This document shows positions 18,490 through 27,148 of a stretch of 64,000 nt of DNA, piece by piece. Each line of letters starts with the position of its first letter. Positions within the stretch are counted from its first letter, which is position 1. Made by a program: the position numbers and the translations under genes. The notes under the pieces were generated by a model. The model saw nothing but the letters and a program-made list of their open reading frames with translations, searched no databases and was not told the origin of the DNA. Source of the stretch: Enterococcus gilvus ATCC BAA-350 (GTDB lineage Bacteria > Bacillota > Bacilli > Lactobacillales > Enterococcaceae); assembly GCF_000407545.1 (NCBI RefSeq), contig NZ_ASWH01000002.1, forward strand, positions 62,001-126,000, in the 5' to 3' direction.

Positions 18490-18856
18490 AGCCTATGTCG
18501 AACATGTCGCTCTTTTCGTCACAGACATTGAGTGGTACATCGAGTTCTTCCAAACGACCTTAAATTGCACCGAACGCATGAGAAAAGAAGAACCCGGTCA
18601 GCCGCGGCAAGTTTGGCTGTATGGGGGCATTCAGTTGATTGAAAATACAGAGCCGCAGCCGACGGGGAAGCTCGGACACTTAGGGATCATGGCCGACAAT
18701 CAAAAAGAAGCCTTGGAAAAAATCAAAACCTACGATGTCAAACCGTTGCCGCAGGGAGGGAACTGGTGGCAATTGCCAGACGATCTTTGTATTGAGATTT
18801 TACAAGCAAATCCAGGCACTGTGAAAGATGTTTTAGACATTGTGCCTTGGCAATAG
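18482..18856 (+). CDS. VOC (glyoxalase/bleomycin-resistance fold) protein
   Basis: A 124-residue vicinal-oxygen-chelate protein: 'YVEHVALFVTDIEWYIEFF' at the start and 'GKLGHLGIMADNQKEALEKI' in the middle match the two-module VOC layout. Candidate metal ligands are His in 'VEHVAL' and 'GHLGI' and Glu near 'LCIEILQ'. Members act as epimerases, isomerases, lyases or dioxygenases. The position, overlapping the upstream gene by 8 bp, implies one step in the same pathway. Confidence 0.8.
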   Translation: MTKAYVEHVALFVTDIEWYIEFFQTTLNCTERMRKEEPGQPRQVWLYGGIQLIENTEPQPTGKLGHLGIMADNQKEALEKIKTYDVKPLPQGGNWWQLPDDLCIEILQANPGTVKDVLDIVPWQ

Positions 18857-18873
18857 TAAAGGAGAACCCAGTC

Positions 18874-19311
18874 ATGAAAAAAATATTAATGCTTCATGGA
18901 GTCAATCATAATATGTTCGGCCACCGCAACCCAAAACATTACGGAACGGTGACGCTAGATGAGATCAATGCCAACATGGCGACGCTCGCAAAAGAATTAA
19001 ACGTCGAAGTCGAAAGCTATCAAACCAATGATGAAGGTAAAATGGTCGATCGCATTCATCAAGGATACAAAGACCATGTGGACGCAGTGATCATCAATGC
19101 AGGAGCATGGACCCATTATAGCTACGCCATTCGAGACGCGTTGGAGATTTTAGAAGTTCCCTTTATTGAGATGCATATGTCCAATGTCCACGCGCGGGAG
19201 GAATTCCGCCACCATTCTGTCTTATCAGAAAAAGCCCGCGGTGTCATGGCAGGCTTTGGATTTGAAACCTACCAATTGGCCCTGCGCGCAGCCGCGACGA
19301 TGACAGAATAA
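18874..19311 (+). CDS. Type II 3-dehydroquinate dehydratase family enzyme
   Basis: A 145-residue protein of the AroQ type II dehydroquinase family. The active-site Tyr and Arg lie in 'GHRNPKHYGTVTLDEIN', a catalytic His in 'INAGAWTHYSYAIRDAL', and the anion-binding block is 'MHMSNVHAREEFRHHS'. The first loop reads 'HGVNHNMFG' where biosynthetic enzymes have a GPNLNLLG-like sequence, so the substrate may differ. ATG 18874 follows AAAGGAG; the longer frame from 18847 overlaps the upstream stop region and lacks a ribosome site. A dehydroquinase in a LysR-controlled operon with a CoA transferase is not the shikimate biosynthesis context. Confidence 0.85.
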   Translation: MKKILMLHGVNHNMFGHRNPKHYGTVTLDEINANMATLAKELNVEVESYQTNDEGKMVDRIHQGYKDHVDAVIINAGAWTHYSYAIRDALEILEVPFIEMHMSNVHAREEFRHHSVLSEKARGVMAGFGFETYQLALRAAATMTE

Positions 19312-19322
19312 GGAGGCCAGCG

Positions 19323-20135
19323 ATGCGATTTGGTGCCTGTTTCAATTTTATTGCTCCCGGAAAAGAAGGGATCAGCCGAGAAAATATCCGAACCATTGCC
19401 GAATGCGGCTATGACTACCTTGAGCTCCCGTTGTCAACGGTCATGGAGCTGTCAGAAGAAGCATTCGACGCGCTGCAACGCGAAATCGCCAAAACAGGGA
19501 TTCGCTGTGAAGGCTGCAACGGCTTCTTGCCAGCAAGCCAGCGAATCACCGGAGAGACCGTCGATGAGGCCGCCGTTTTGCACTATGTCGAGAACGCCTT
19601 CCACCGGGCCAACCGCTTAGGGGCCGAATTCGTCGTTTTCGGCAGTCCCGATGCGAAAACAGTCCCGGCAGGTTTTCCGCTAGAAAAAGGCTGCCAGCAA
19701 GTCGTCGATTTTTGTAAAAAATTCGCCCCCTTGGCTGAAAAATACGCGCTGACGCTTGTGATCGAGCCCTTGAATAAAGGGGAATGCAACATCATCAATA
19801 CCTTTGAAGAAGGCTGTCTGATCGCGAATCACGTCCACCACGAATCAGTCAAGGTATTGGTAGATTACTACCATCTGATGCTGGAAAAAGAACCCCTTAC
19901 GCATCTGGAGGCATACGGACCAGAACACTTGGCCCACGTCCATTTTGCAAAAATCCAAGGCCGCAGATTCCCTGTATCGATGACGGAAGATGCCCATTAT
20001 GCACCTTTTATCCAAACCTTACAGGCAATCAATTATCAGGGAAGAGTCAGCGTTGAAGCCTTTACAGACGACCTTTCTAGCGATGCAGCGCAGACACTGG
20101 CATTTTTTAAAGCGGCTTTTGGCGCAGAAGAATAA
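19323..20135 (+). CDS. Sugar phosphate isomerase/epimerase family TIM barrel
   Basis: A 270-residue xylose-isomerase-like TIM barrel. Likely metal ligands are Glu in 'LVIEPLNKGECN', Asp and His in 'VLVDYYHLMLEK', His in 'LAHVHFAKIQGR' and Glu in 'RVSVEAFTDD'. The family includes hydroxypyruvate isomerase, tagatose epimerases and 3-dehydroshikimate dehydratase (QuiC/AsbF). Because a dehydroquinase lies directly upstream, the dehydroshikimate dehydratase option is attractive but unproven. Last gene of the operon, followed by a hairpin. Confidence 0.85.
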   Translation: MRFGACFNFIAPGKEGISRENIRTIAECGYDYLELPLSTVMELSEEAFDALQREIAKTGIRCEGCNGFLPASQRITGETVDEAAVLHYVENAFHRANRLGAEFVVFGSPDAKTVPAGFPLEKGCQQVVDFCKKFAPLAEKYALTLVIEPLNKGECNIINTFEEGCLIANHVHHESVKVLVDYYHLMLEKEPLTHLEAYGPEHLAHVHFAKIQGRRFPVSMTEDAHYAPFIQTLQAINYQGRVSVEAFTDDLSSDAAQTLAFFKAAFGAEE

Positions 20136-20161
20136 TGACTATACCGATTACTCGTATTCAT

Positions 20162-20200
20162 ACAAAGACCCTGTCACATCAACTGTGACGGGGTCTTTGT
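20162..20200 (+). terminator. Operon terminator
   Basis: ACAAAGACCCTGTCACA pairs almost perfectly with TGTGACGGGGTCTTTGT across a 5-nt loop; the T run is weak. Confidence 0.8.
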
Positions 20201-20429
20201 ATCACTTATTCTGAACCTAATACACGCATAGCCAACCGATCATATAGTCTGGGTATGAGCTTCGTGAATTAAGTAGAGTTTATAGAAGTTTCTTACAGCA
20301 GAAGTGATAAATGTACGAAACGATCAAATGTAATTAACCTGTACGGTCGTATATATAATGAATAAAAGATTAAAAATAAAAGATAAAGATGTTATAATTG
20401 ATTCACTTATTCTGTTAGGAGGTCAAATT

Positions 20430-21356
20430 ATGATTGCGTTCACCAAAAGCAAATGCAAGGTAGCGGTGGTACAAGCTGCCCCAGTGCTATTTGATAAAGA
20501 AAAAACGATTGATAAAACAATCCAATTGATACAAGAAGCGGGGGAAAAAGAAGCAGATCTAATTGTGTTTCCTGAAGCATTTATTCCGTGTTATCCTAGA
20601 GGATTTTCGTATGGGTTCGTTGTCGGAAGCAGAACGATGGAAGGCAGAGAGGACTGGAAACTCCTATACGATCATTCTGTAGTCGTTCCTAGTGCAGATA
20701 CTGAAAGAATCGGCGAGGCCGCGAAGGAGGCCAATGCGTATGTTGCGATTGGCATCAATGAGAGAGACCCTAAAAATTGTACGCTGTATTGTAGCTTTCT
20801 TATCTTTAGCCCAGAAGGGAAAATCGTTTCTAAGCATCGAAAAATGAAACCTACAGGCACGGAGCGTTGCATTTGGGGAGATGGTAATGAGGGCGCTATT
20901 TCCACTGTCGATACAGACTTTGGAACGATTGGCGGGCTGATTTGCTGGGAAAACTATATGCCATTGGCTAGAGCTGCGTTGTATCAAAAAGGGGTATCGA
21001 TCTACTTGGCACCTACGGCAGACAATCGGGAAGAATGGCAGCATACGATGCAGCACATTGCGATGGAGGGGCGTTGTTTCGTGATTGGGTGTAATCAGTA
21101 TGTCACAAAATCTCATTACCCAGAAGGCCTGCATTATCGGAGTGAATTAGACCATTTGCCTGAAGATTTATGTCCCGGAGGAAGTTGTATTGTCAGTCCT
21201 TTTGGGAAGTATCTCGTGGACCCTGTGTGGTCTCAAGAAACCATTCTCTACAAAGAGCTGGATATGGAACAAGTTCCACTTAGCAGAATGGACTTCGATT
21301 CGACGGGGCACTATTCACGTCCTGATATCTTTCACTTGGAAGTCAAAGAAAACTAA
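20430..21356 (+). CDS. Nitrilase (carbon-nitrogen hydrolase family)
   Basis: A 308-residue nitrilase with a complete catalytic triad: Glu in 'IVFPEAFIPCYP', Lys in 'KHRKMKPTGTERCIWGDG' and Cys in 'GGLICWENYMPLARA'. The 'CWENYMP' signature is that of true nitrilases rather than amidases or N-carbamoylases, so hydrolysis of an organic nitrile to acid and ammonia is likely. The frame opens at 20358, but AGGAGG lies 7 bases before ATG 20430, which aligns with the family N-terminus. It is a monocistronic gene with its own terminator. Confidence 0.9.
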   Translation: MIAFTKSKCKVAVVQAAPVLFDKEKTIDKTIQLIQEAGEKEADLIVFPEAFIPCYPRGFSYGFVVGSRTMEGREDWKLLYDHSVVVPSADTERIGEAAKEANAYVAIGINERDPKNCTLYCSFLIFSPEGKIVSKHRKMKPTGTERCIWGDGNEGAISTVDTDFGTIGGLICWENYMPLARAALYQKGVSIYLAPTADNREEWQHTMQHIAMEGRCFVIGCNQYVTKSHYPEGLHYRSELDHLPEDLCPGGSCIVSPFGKYLVDPVWSQETILYKELDMEQVPLSRMDFDSTGHYSRPDIFHLEVKEN

Positions 21357-21386
21357 CGATTGAATTTCTTTTTAAAAGTATAAATA

Positions 21387-21428
21387 AACGTCTGATTGCT
21401 CTATTAATAGAAGCAACCAGACGTTTTT
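21387..21428 (+). terminator. Terminator after nitrilase gene
   Basis: AACGTCTG and CAGACGTT form the base of a stem extended by GTTGCTT-type pairing (ATTGCT/AAGCAA), followed by five T. Confidence 0.85.
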
Positions 21429-21527
21429 AGATGAATTAATGACAGAAGCAGCGAGCTTCTGACAAATAGTTTGGCTATCTACAGAGGGTGTAGTGGATTC
21501 TTTATGCCTTTTCTGGAGGATAGACAC

Positions 21528-22307
21528 TCAGTCATAAATCACCCAATAATGAACGAGTTCAGGGGATAATTGCTCCTCGGAATAGGTAGTCAGCGAATGG
21601 TTCTTCAGGGAATTATCGCTGGGATCTAGCAGTCGATAGCCGCGATCACTGACATGGGTCAAGACGAGGGTATGACCGATCGTTGTGAACATGCCGGGCT
21701 TCGCCGCAGCAAGAACCGGGATATCCTTCTCTAAATACGGGCGTGCGTTTTGAATATCTGTGCCCAAATCCTTGTAGGTATACTTATTTTTTTCCGCAAA
21801 ATCCTTATAGATCGACCATGAGGTGCCTTGATCCGTGAAGTAGTTATTTTTACTCCAGTTTAGAATGGTCTCAGGAGAAATTTCCTTGTTCTTTATCCGC
21901 GAGTCAATGATGGCCAACGCGTCAAGCGTGCAGCCGTTCATCGCAACGGTCGGGGCTTCGTCTCCCCAGCCATAAGATACATTCGCCCAGCGCTCATCTG
22001 TTTGCAGCAAAAGCCAGTGCGTCAATTTTTCTTTTTTTAACAGCTCTCTGACCTTTAAGGAATAGGCCCGTTGAGGCTGCAGCATCAGCTCGTCTTTTTC
22101 AGCTAACTCCTTTTTAAGAAGGGTATTTTCCTTCTTCGCGCTGCGTGCATGGGCTTCAAGAGTGTTCTTCTTTTGATGCTCCATGAGTGCTAAAGAAAAA
22201 AGAAAGACATTCAGTAAAAAGAGGATCAAAATGACTTTTACCGGTTTCTTTAGGCGACGCCTCTTTTTGAAAAGCGTACTGAGGACGTTCATTTTTTCCT
22301 TGATCAT
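21528..22307 (-). CDS. Membrane-anchored C39-like (Peptidase_C39_2) protein
   Basis: A 259-residue protein with a basic N-terminus, one membrane helix ('VILILFLLNVFLFSLAL'), a short coiled coil and an extracellular papain-like domain. The latter shows Gln in 'LLLQTDERWANVSYGWG', candidate catalytic Cys in 'MNGCTLDALAI' and His in 'GHTLVLTHVSDRGY'. This C39_2 group is common in surface and cell-wall-associated proteins of Firmicutes; substrates are mostly unknown. The frame opens upstream at 22361, but AAGGAAG precedes ATG 22307, giving a normal short signal-anchor N-terminus. A 16-bp palindrome lies just upstream. Confidence 0.8.
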   Translation of the reverse strand: MIKEKMNVLSTLFKKRRRLKKPVKVILILFLLNVFLFSLALMEHQKKNTLEAHARSAKKENTLLKKELAEKDELMLQPQRAYSLKVRELLKKEKLTHWLLLQTDERWANVSYGWGDEAPTVAMNGCTLDALAIIDSRIKNKEISPETILNWSKNNYFTDQGTSWSIYKDFAEKNKYTYKDLGTDIQNARPYLEKDIPVLAAAKPGMFTTIGHTLVLTHVSDRGYRLLDPSDNSLKNHSLTTYSEEQLSPELVHYWVIYD

Positions 22308-22332
22308 TAAAAAACTTCCTTCACAAAGTTTT

Positions 22333-22348
22333 GTTACGAATTCGTAAC
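22333..22348. promoter_or_regulatory. Perfect 16-bp palindrome GTTACGAATTCGTAAC
   Basis: It lies 26 bp upstream of the C39-like gene start, in a likely promoter region. The symmetry suggests binding of a dimeric repressor; the regulator is unknown. A second partial half (TTGTAAC) follows at 22353-22359. Confidence 0.5.
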
Positions 22349-22640
22349 GCAATTGTAACATTCGAGAAATCTTTTAGCAATATAAAAAATATTCTATTCG
22401 AAGTATTTTTCTTCTAGCAATTGATCAAGGGAAGAGGAATGTCTTGAATTTTATTACAACTATAGGAAAAGTCCGTTTCATGGCATCATTTCCTCATTAT
22501 GCGCTCTCGCGTTAATAATTTTCTTATTTTTAGTAGGCAATTGATGAATATATGACCGATTAATCTACTATCCTTTTAAAATCCGCTATTATTGCTAATA
22601 TATACTAGGTATAATTAGAGGGGATTTTTATAAAGTAGGG

Positions 22641-24083
22641 GTGATTTTAATCGAGAAGGTAGCGGATGTTGTTTTGGGTATACTAGAGTCATTGAAGAAG
22701 GTGCCCTTTCCCAACCGATTGTTTTTCTTGCTGTCCTTGATTTTTGGGCTGATGATGGTAAACATCGTTCCGCCGTTACAGGCACCGGATGAGGTGGGGC
22801 ATTTCATTAAGGCGTATTCATTTTCAGAATTCAAGGTACGTCCAGAAGCCTTCAAGGAGAAGCTGGGAAAAGAGGAGAGTACGTGGGGGAATTTTGGTTT
22901 CGAAGTGCCTTACACAATAAAAAGTATGAACTCCTATGCAGTAGATATGAATGGGAAAAAAGAAAAATTCCCCTATTTTTACGAAGGTGTGGACAAGGAC
23001 AAGATTGAAAAGGGTGAGAAAGCCTTTATTGGGACTGGCGGGATCACAAATTACTATTTCGTCAATTATATTCCTCAAATAATGGGAATAGCCGTCGGAA
23101 AAACGTTAGGCAAGCCGATGATTTGGCAATACTATGCCGCACGGTACGCAAATTTATTCGGCTATATCTTGATTATGTTTTTTGCCATCTGGAAATTTCG
23201 CTTTTCTAAGCTGGGGGCTGCCGTCCTGGCGTTAAACCCAATGGCACTTTTTCTAGCTTCGTCAACATCAGGAGATGCGATGATCATTTCAATGAGCTTC
23301 CTGTTCATCTCTTGGCTGACGGGTCTGATCGGAAAAGAACGACTATCGAATATGCAGCTTTTGATCAGCGCGTTATTAATGATCACGCTCGTTCTGCTGA
23401 AGCCTACGTTGATTGTCTTAGGAATGCTTTTCTTTTTGATTCCCAATAGGTCCTTCAGTATTAAAAGGAAGGCCGTGTGGGGAATCATCATTTTTGCAGC
23501 GTGTATTTTGTGTTATGTTATCTGGAATAAAATGATGATCGATCAACAGCTTCTTTACCGAGATTTCGGGAATCCAGACAAGCAATTGGCGCAATTTCTA
23601 AAAGACCCATCGATTTTCTTTGAGAACGTACGAAAAAACTATTTATTTGGGGTGAAGGGAGACAGTATTGTCTATTCCTTTGTTGGGAAATTTGGACTAT
23701 TAGATGCGCCGATGGGGCTGCATTGGATCGTACTGTATTTTTCAAGCCTCATTTTAGGTTCTTTAGTCCAAGAGAAAGACGGGCAATCCTTGATCGTTTA
23801 CCAGCGAGTCCTTTTATGTGTGCTGATGGCTCTTTACACGCTGCTCACATTCTTCGCCTTGTATCAAATTTGGAACAAAGTGGGAAGAACAGCCTCAATC
23901 GAAGGCCTGCAAGGGAGATACTTTATCCCAATCAGTTTGGTAGTTGTCCCTTTGTTTTCAAGCAAAGAGGCAGTGTTGACTATCAAACCAATGAAGATGA
24001 ACATTGCTGTCTCTCTAATTTTGGTCCTCGTTTTGATTGCTGCAATCGTCACGCTGACTGGTCGCTATCCAGCGGCTATGTAA
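22641..24083 (+). CDS. DUF2142 family polytopic membrane protein (GT-C glycosyltransferase-like)
   Basis: A 480-residue protein with about ten membrane helices and a long extracytoplasmic loop after helix 1. The loop begins 'VPPLQAPDEVGHFIKAYSF', whose Asp-Glu pair matches the catalytic carboxylates of GT-C enzymes that use lipid-linked sugars. DUF2142 proteins are usually linked to surface polysaccharide or teichoic acid modification. The annotated start GTG 22641 lies inside its own ribosome-site-like GGGGTG, and no ATG is near, so initiation may occur at the in-frame ATC at 22650. A flippase gene follows on the other strand. Confidence 0.8.
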   Translation: MILIEKVADVVLGILESLKKVPFPNRLFFLLSLIFGLMMVNIVPPLQAPDEVGHFIKAYSFSEFKVRPEAFKEKLGKEESTWGNFGFEVPYTIKSMNSYAVDMNGKKEKFPYFYEGVDKDKIEKGEKAFIGTGGITNYYFVNYIPQIMGIAVGKTLGKPMIWQYYAARYANLFGYILIMFFAIWKFRFSKLGAAVLALNPMALFLASSTSGDAMIISMSFLFISWLTGLIGKERLSNMQLLISALLMITLVLLKPTLIVLGMLFFLIPNRSFSIKRKAVWGIIIFAACILCYVIWNKMMIDQQLLYRDFGNPDKQLAQFLKDPSIFFENVRKNYLFGVKGDSIVYSFVGKFGLLDAPMGLHWIVLYFSSLILGSLVQEKDGQSLIVYQRVLLCVLMALYTLLTFFALYQIWNKVGRTASIEGLQGRYFIPISLVVVPLFSSKEAVLTIKPMKMNIAVSLILVLVLIAAIVTLTGRYPAAM

Positions 24084-24140
24084 ATTAGAATCATTAAATT
24101 GCCGCAGCACTCTTTAAGGCCTTCGCCATGGAACGAAAAG

Positions 24141-24172
24141 AAGCCCTACTCTTCAATGAGTGGGGCTTTCGT
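24141..24172. terminator. Terminator between convergent genes
   Basis: AAGCCCTACTC pairs with GAGTGGGGCTT around a 6-nt loop; A-rich before, T-rich after, between the DUF2142 and flippase genes. Confidence 0.75.
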
Positions 24173-24228
24173 GTTTCTAGCATTTGGAAGCTTTGCAAAT
24201 TCCGAGGAACAATTTGCTATTGAATCTC

Positions 24229-25812
24229 TTAAAAAAGAGTGCTCAATTTTGACCTCAATTTTTGTCTGAATAATACCACAACAAAAGCCAGTCCGCCGAG
24301 CCCCCCAACTAGGAGTATCACAACAATCGGTTGAGAGAAGCTGTTAAATTCAGAAAGACTAGCGATGATTTTTAAGACGATTACGCTTAAGGTGATCATG
24401 ACTGCAGTCGATTGAACTACCTTCAAATAGTAGTTTCGATTGTGCGCGATTGGGTAAATATCAAGCGATCGAACGATAAAGTGATAAGCAAGAATTGTTG
24501 TAACGACTGAGCTGAGTATTGTCGCAATAGATAGCCCAAATCCCTTGAATAAATATATACAAGGTGTTTGAAGAAGCAGCTTCAATAAAAGAGTGAGTGA
24601 AGTAAATTGCATGGCCTTCTTATGGAAGCTCAGAGCTTGTAAAATAGAGAGCAAGACTGTTAGAATGCCGAGTATGGATGTGCTAATAATCGTTGCTGAT
24701 AAGTACATACTTCCAGTTAAGTTGTACCCAAAGAATAATGTGTTCAGAGGAATGCTTAGGAGCATCATTCCTATTGATGACGGAACCAAAAAGGTAAATG
24801 TTAATCGCAGTATCTGAGAGATTCCTGTCAATAATTCAGATTTCGTTCGTAGGATACTCAGCAAAGGAAGAGAAGAAATGGTGATCGACCCAATAATAGC
24901 CAATAATATCGGAGCTAGTTTATTGGGATTTGCGGAAGCCAGAGTATACAGTGTTTGAAGTTCCCCCAGACTGCCTTGTGGGAAAAACAGAACATACAAG
25001 GCCTTCAACGAAAACTGATCAATTAATTGCAGAATAGAAATAGCAGACCCTACATAAACGAAGGGCAGGGATTCTTTGATGATATCGATAGCGAAATGTC
25101 TTGTCGTTTTCAAAGATGTTATAGGCGAGAAACTAAAATGCTTAAGTCGGAACATATGCCTCTTTCTTCCGACGAAAAGCAGATAAAGAATCGCAAACAA
25201 GCCACCGACACAGGATGCAAAGGTACTTAATACAACTGCCGATAAAATACTCCCGTTAAAACGAACTCGAATCAGATACGTTCCTGCCAAGATAACAATC
25301 ACTCGAACCAACTGTTCAATAAGCTGGGAAATACCAAATGGAAAACTAAGGTTTAAGCCTTGAAAGTACCCTCTCAGCGCACTGAGTATGGGAATGAGCA
25401 GCAAGGAAAAGCAAAGGCTTCGTATGGCGGTAGTACCAGCAGCATGATCAACGATCGGACTTATTTTACTTAAAACAGGGGCAAAAATGAACATTAATAA
25501 AGCGGAAAAAATTCCGATCACTTCCATGACTGCCAAGCCACTTTGGAATAATTCCTTTATTTGAACTCTATTTCCCGTCCTATTTAACCCAGCAATTTTT
25601 TTTGCAATCCCACTAGGAAATCCAGCCGTACCTAGTGATAGAAACAACGCATAAGGCAAATACGCAACATTATAAAGTGCTTGAGCTGTCTGCTGATCTT
25701 GGATCGTACCCATGAATTTCAGCCAAGGAATCAGATAAACAAATCCCAACACCTTGCAAATCATATTAAATAAAGAGAGCCAAAAAGTCCCCGCGAGTAA
25801 TTTTTTCTTCAT
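24229..25812 (-). CDS. Polysaccharide flippase, MOP superfamily (PST/MurJ-like)
   Basis: A 527-residue transporter with about 14 membrane helices, predicted to flip lipid-linked oligosaccharides across the membrane. The N-terminal 'LLAGTFWLSLFNMICKVLGF' and 'LGTAGFPSGIAKKIAGLN' segments match the polysaccharide-transport branch of the MOP superfamily (YtgP/SpoVB-like). GGAGGT lies 7 bases before ATG 25812; the frame opens two codons earlier at TTG. It sits opposite the DUF2142 gene, together suggesting surface-glycan work, although no glycosyltransferase cluster is adjacent. Confidence 0.88.
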   Translation of the reverse strand: MKKKLLAGTFWLSLFNMICKVLGFVYLIPWLKFMGTIQDQQTAQALYNVAYLPYALFLSLGTAGFPSGIAKKIAGLNRTGNRVQIKELFQSGLAVMEVIGIFSALLMFIFAPVLSKISPIVDHAAGTTAIRSLCFSLLLIPILSALRGYFQGLNLSFPFGISQLIEQLVRVIVILAGTYLIRVRFNGSILSAVVLSTFASCVGGLFAILYLLFVGRKRHMFRLKHFSFSPITSLKTTRHFAIDIIKESLPFVYVGSAISILQLIDQFSLKALYVLFFPQGSLGELQTLYTLASANPNKLAPILLAIIGSITISSLPLLSILRTKSELLTGISQILRLTFTFLVPSSIGMMLLSIPLNTLFFGYNLTGSMYLSATIISTSILGILTVLLSILQALSFHKKAMQFTSLTLLLKLLLQTPCIYLFKGFGLSIATILSSVVTTILAYHFIVRSLDIYPIAHNRNYYLKVVQSTAVMITLSVIVLKIIASLSEFNSFSQPIVVILLVGGLGGLAFVVVLFRQKLRSKLSTLF

Positions 25813-25960
25813 TTCCAAACCTCCACCCTACTATAGTAAGTATAAATATAGTCATTCATGCGGTTGCATAACAACTGTTCTTCTTAAACATTAATTAACA
25901 AACGATACTCTGGTAAAGGATTTGGAATGCTGAGTCGAAGAACACCGATGATCTTCGTAT

Positions 25961-25980
25961 GTTTGGACTTCAGTACAAAT
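25961..25980 (+). repeat. Single copy of the 20-bp GTTTG...CAAA motif
   Basis: GTTTGGACTTCAGTACAAAT is closely related to the unit core of the tandem repeat at 30702-30921 and to the copy at 30008. It lies in the 308-bp gap before the XRE gene. That gap otherwise holds a TATAAT at 26024-26029 and a leader hairpin. Confidence 0.55.
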
Positions 25981-26046
25981 TTCTCCAAAAAAGAAAAGTA
26001 ATCACAACCCCTTAATAAAACGATATAATAGTTGTAAATCCCTTTA

Positions 26047-26081
26047 TATCAAGGATGCAAGAGATGCTTGATAGGCTTTTT
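26047..26081 (+). terminator. Hairpin with T run in the leader of the XRE gene
   Basis: TATCAAG pairs with CTTGATA around a 13-nt loop, with six T shortly after. It lies between a TATAAT element and the start at 26121, so it may act as an attenuator. Confidence 0.5.
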
Positions 26082-26120
26082 TACAGGAATTTGATAGGGT
26101 AAATTCAAGGAGGCAAGTAA

Positions 26121-26885
26121 ATGACCATCGGGGAAAAGCTTCAAAGTAAACGGAAGGAACTCGATTTAACACAGGGGGAAGTGGCTGAAAAACTGTACGT
26201 GTCTCGGCAGGCGGTATCGAATTGGGAGCTGGGGAAGAATTACCCAGACTTGGAGACGATCGTCGCGATCAGCGAGCTTTACCAGATTTCTTTAGATATT
26301 TTGTTAAAAGAAGATCAACACGTGGTGAAGGGAGTCAAGAAAACAATGAATAGAAAATTTTTGGGCATGGCCTTTTATTTAGTGACGCTACTGAGCATGG
26401 GGATTTGTGTGCTGGTGAATGTGCTTTTGGATCGCACGCTTACGTGGTCGTTGATCGTCGTACTTTCATTAGCGACCGCAGACGCCTTGGTGTATTTTTT
26501 TGCCAAGAGGAACCGTTGGCATCCTTATCTTTTGATGGGCGGCGGTAGTCTACTATTACTCACTTTTTTAGGCTTGCTAGATGTCACGTTGCAGCAATCC
26601 GACTATATCCAAGGGTCCTTTTTTGTGGGGATAGCACTTCCGGTAAGCCTTCTTTGGCTGGTGCTAATTTGGAGTGTCGTTTTGATTCAAAAAAGAATGA
26701 AATGGTCTCTTTACTATTCCTTCTCGCTCTTTTTCTTACTCGGGATCGTGGGAGGATTTCTGACGAACCTTTTCGTCCACAGTGAGCCGCTGTGGTTCAG
26801 CACGCTCACTAGTACCATCCCGTGCGTTATTTTATCCGCATTGTTTTATGTTTTAGGAAGTTATTTTGACAAAATCAGAGGGTAA
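26121..26885 (+). CDS. XRE-family regulator with C-terminal membrane domain
   Basis: A 254-residue protein. Residues 1-65 are a Cro/C1-type HTH ('LTQGEVAEKLYVSRQAVSNW'). The rest holds about six membrane helices separated by short loops. This fusion is frequent in Lactobacillales and presumably links membrane state or a ligand to transcription; targets are unknown. The start ATG is preceded by AAGGAGGC. A 26-codon ORF and a terminator follow closely. Confidence 0.85.
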   Translation: MTIGEKLQSKRKELDLTQGEVAEKLYVSRQAVSNWELGKNYPDLETIVAISELYQISLDILLKEDQHVVKGVKKTMNRKFLGMAFYLVTLLSMGICVLVNVLLDRTLTWSLIVVLSLATADALVYFFAKRNRWHPYLLMGGGSLLLLTFLGLLDVTLQQSDYIQGSFFVGIALPVSLLWLVLIWSVVLIQKRMKWSLYYSFSLFFLLGIVGGFLTNLFVHSEPLWFSTLTSTIPCVILSALFYVLGSYFDKIRG

Positions 26886-26896
26886 GGAGAACAAAG

Positions 26897-26977
26897 ATGG
26901 AAAGCGCCTCTATTAAAGAGCGAACCATTGTTAAGTTAGAAAATAATCGCATCAACAAGAATAAACAGGCAGAGTAG
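26897..26977 (+). CDS. Possible 26-residue peptide downstream of the XRE gene
   Basis: ATG 26897 has AAGGAG at good spacing and encodes 26 mostly polar residues ('MESASIKERTIVKLENNRI'). The stop codon lies inside the terminator stem. It has a good ribosome site but no recognisable feature, so it may be a chance ORF. Confidence 0.35.
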   Translation: MESASIKERTIVKLENNRINKNKQAE

Positions 26978-27003
26978 TGTGTTAGCTACTTTGCCTGTTT
27001 TTG
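26963..27003 (+). terminator. Terminator of the XRE unit
   Basis: A 15-bp stem (AAACAGGCAGAGTAG with CTACTTTGCCTGTTT, one wobble) followed by T residues. Confidence 0.85.
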
Positions 27004-27148
27004 ACTAAATTAGAGCAACGCCATTAATTTCTTTATATCTCCATTTAACAATATTAGCATGTGGCTGGATCATTGAGTTTTGAGAATCTCCTCAGTATAG
27101 CTACTTGTCGGGAAAGCAAATAAAATGAATGATGTTTCTAAAATTAAG

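Noticed and set aside
18874..19311. Shikimate-pathway aroQ
   Set aside because: The catabolic operon context and changed substrate loop argue against a biosynthetic role, so no symbol was assigned.
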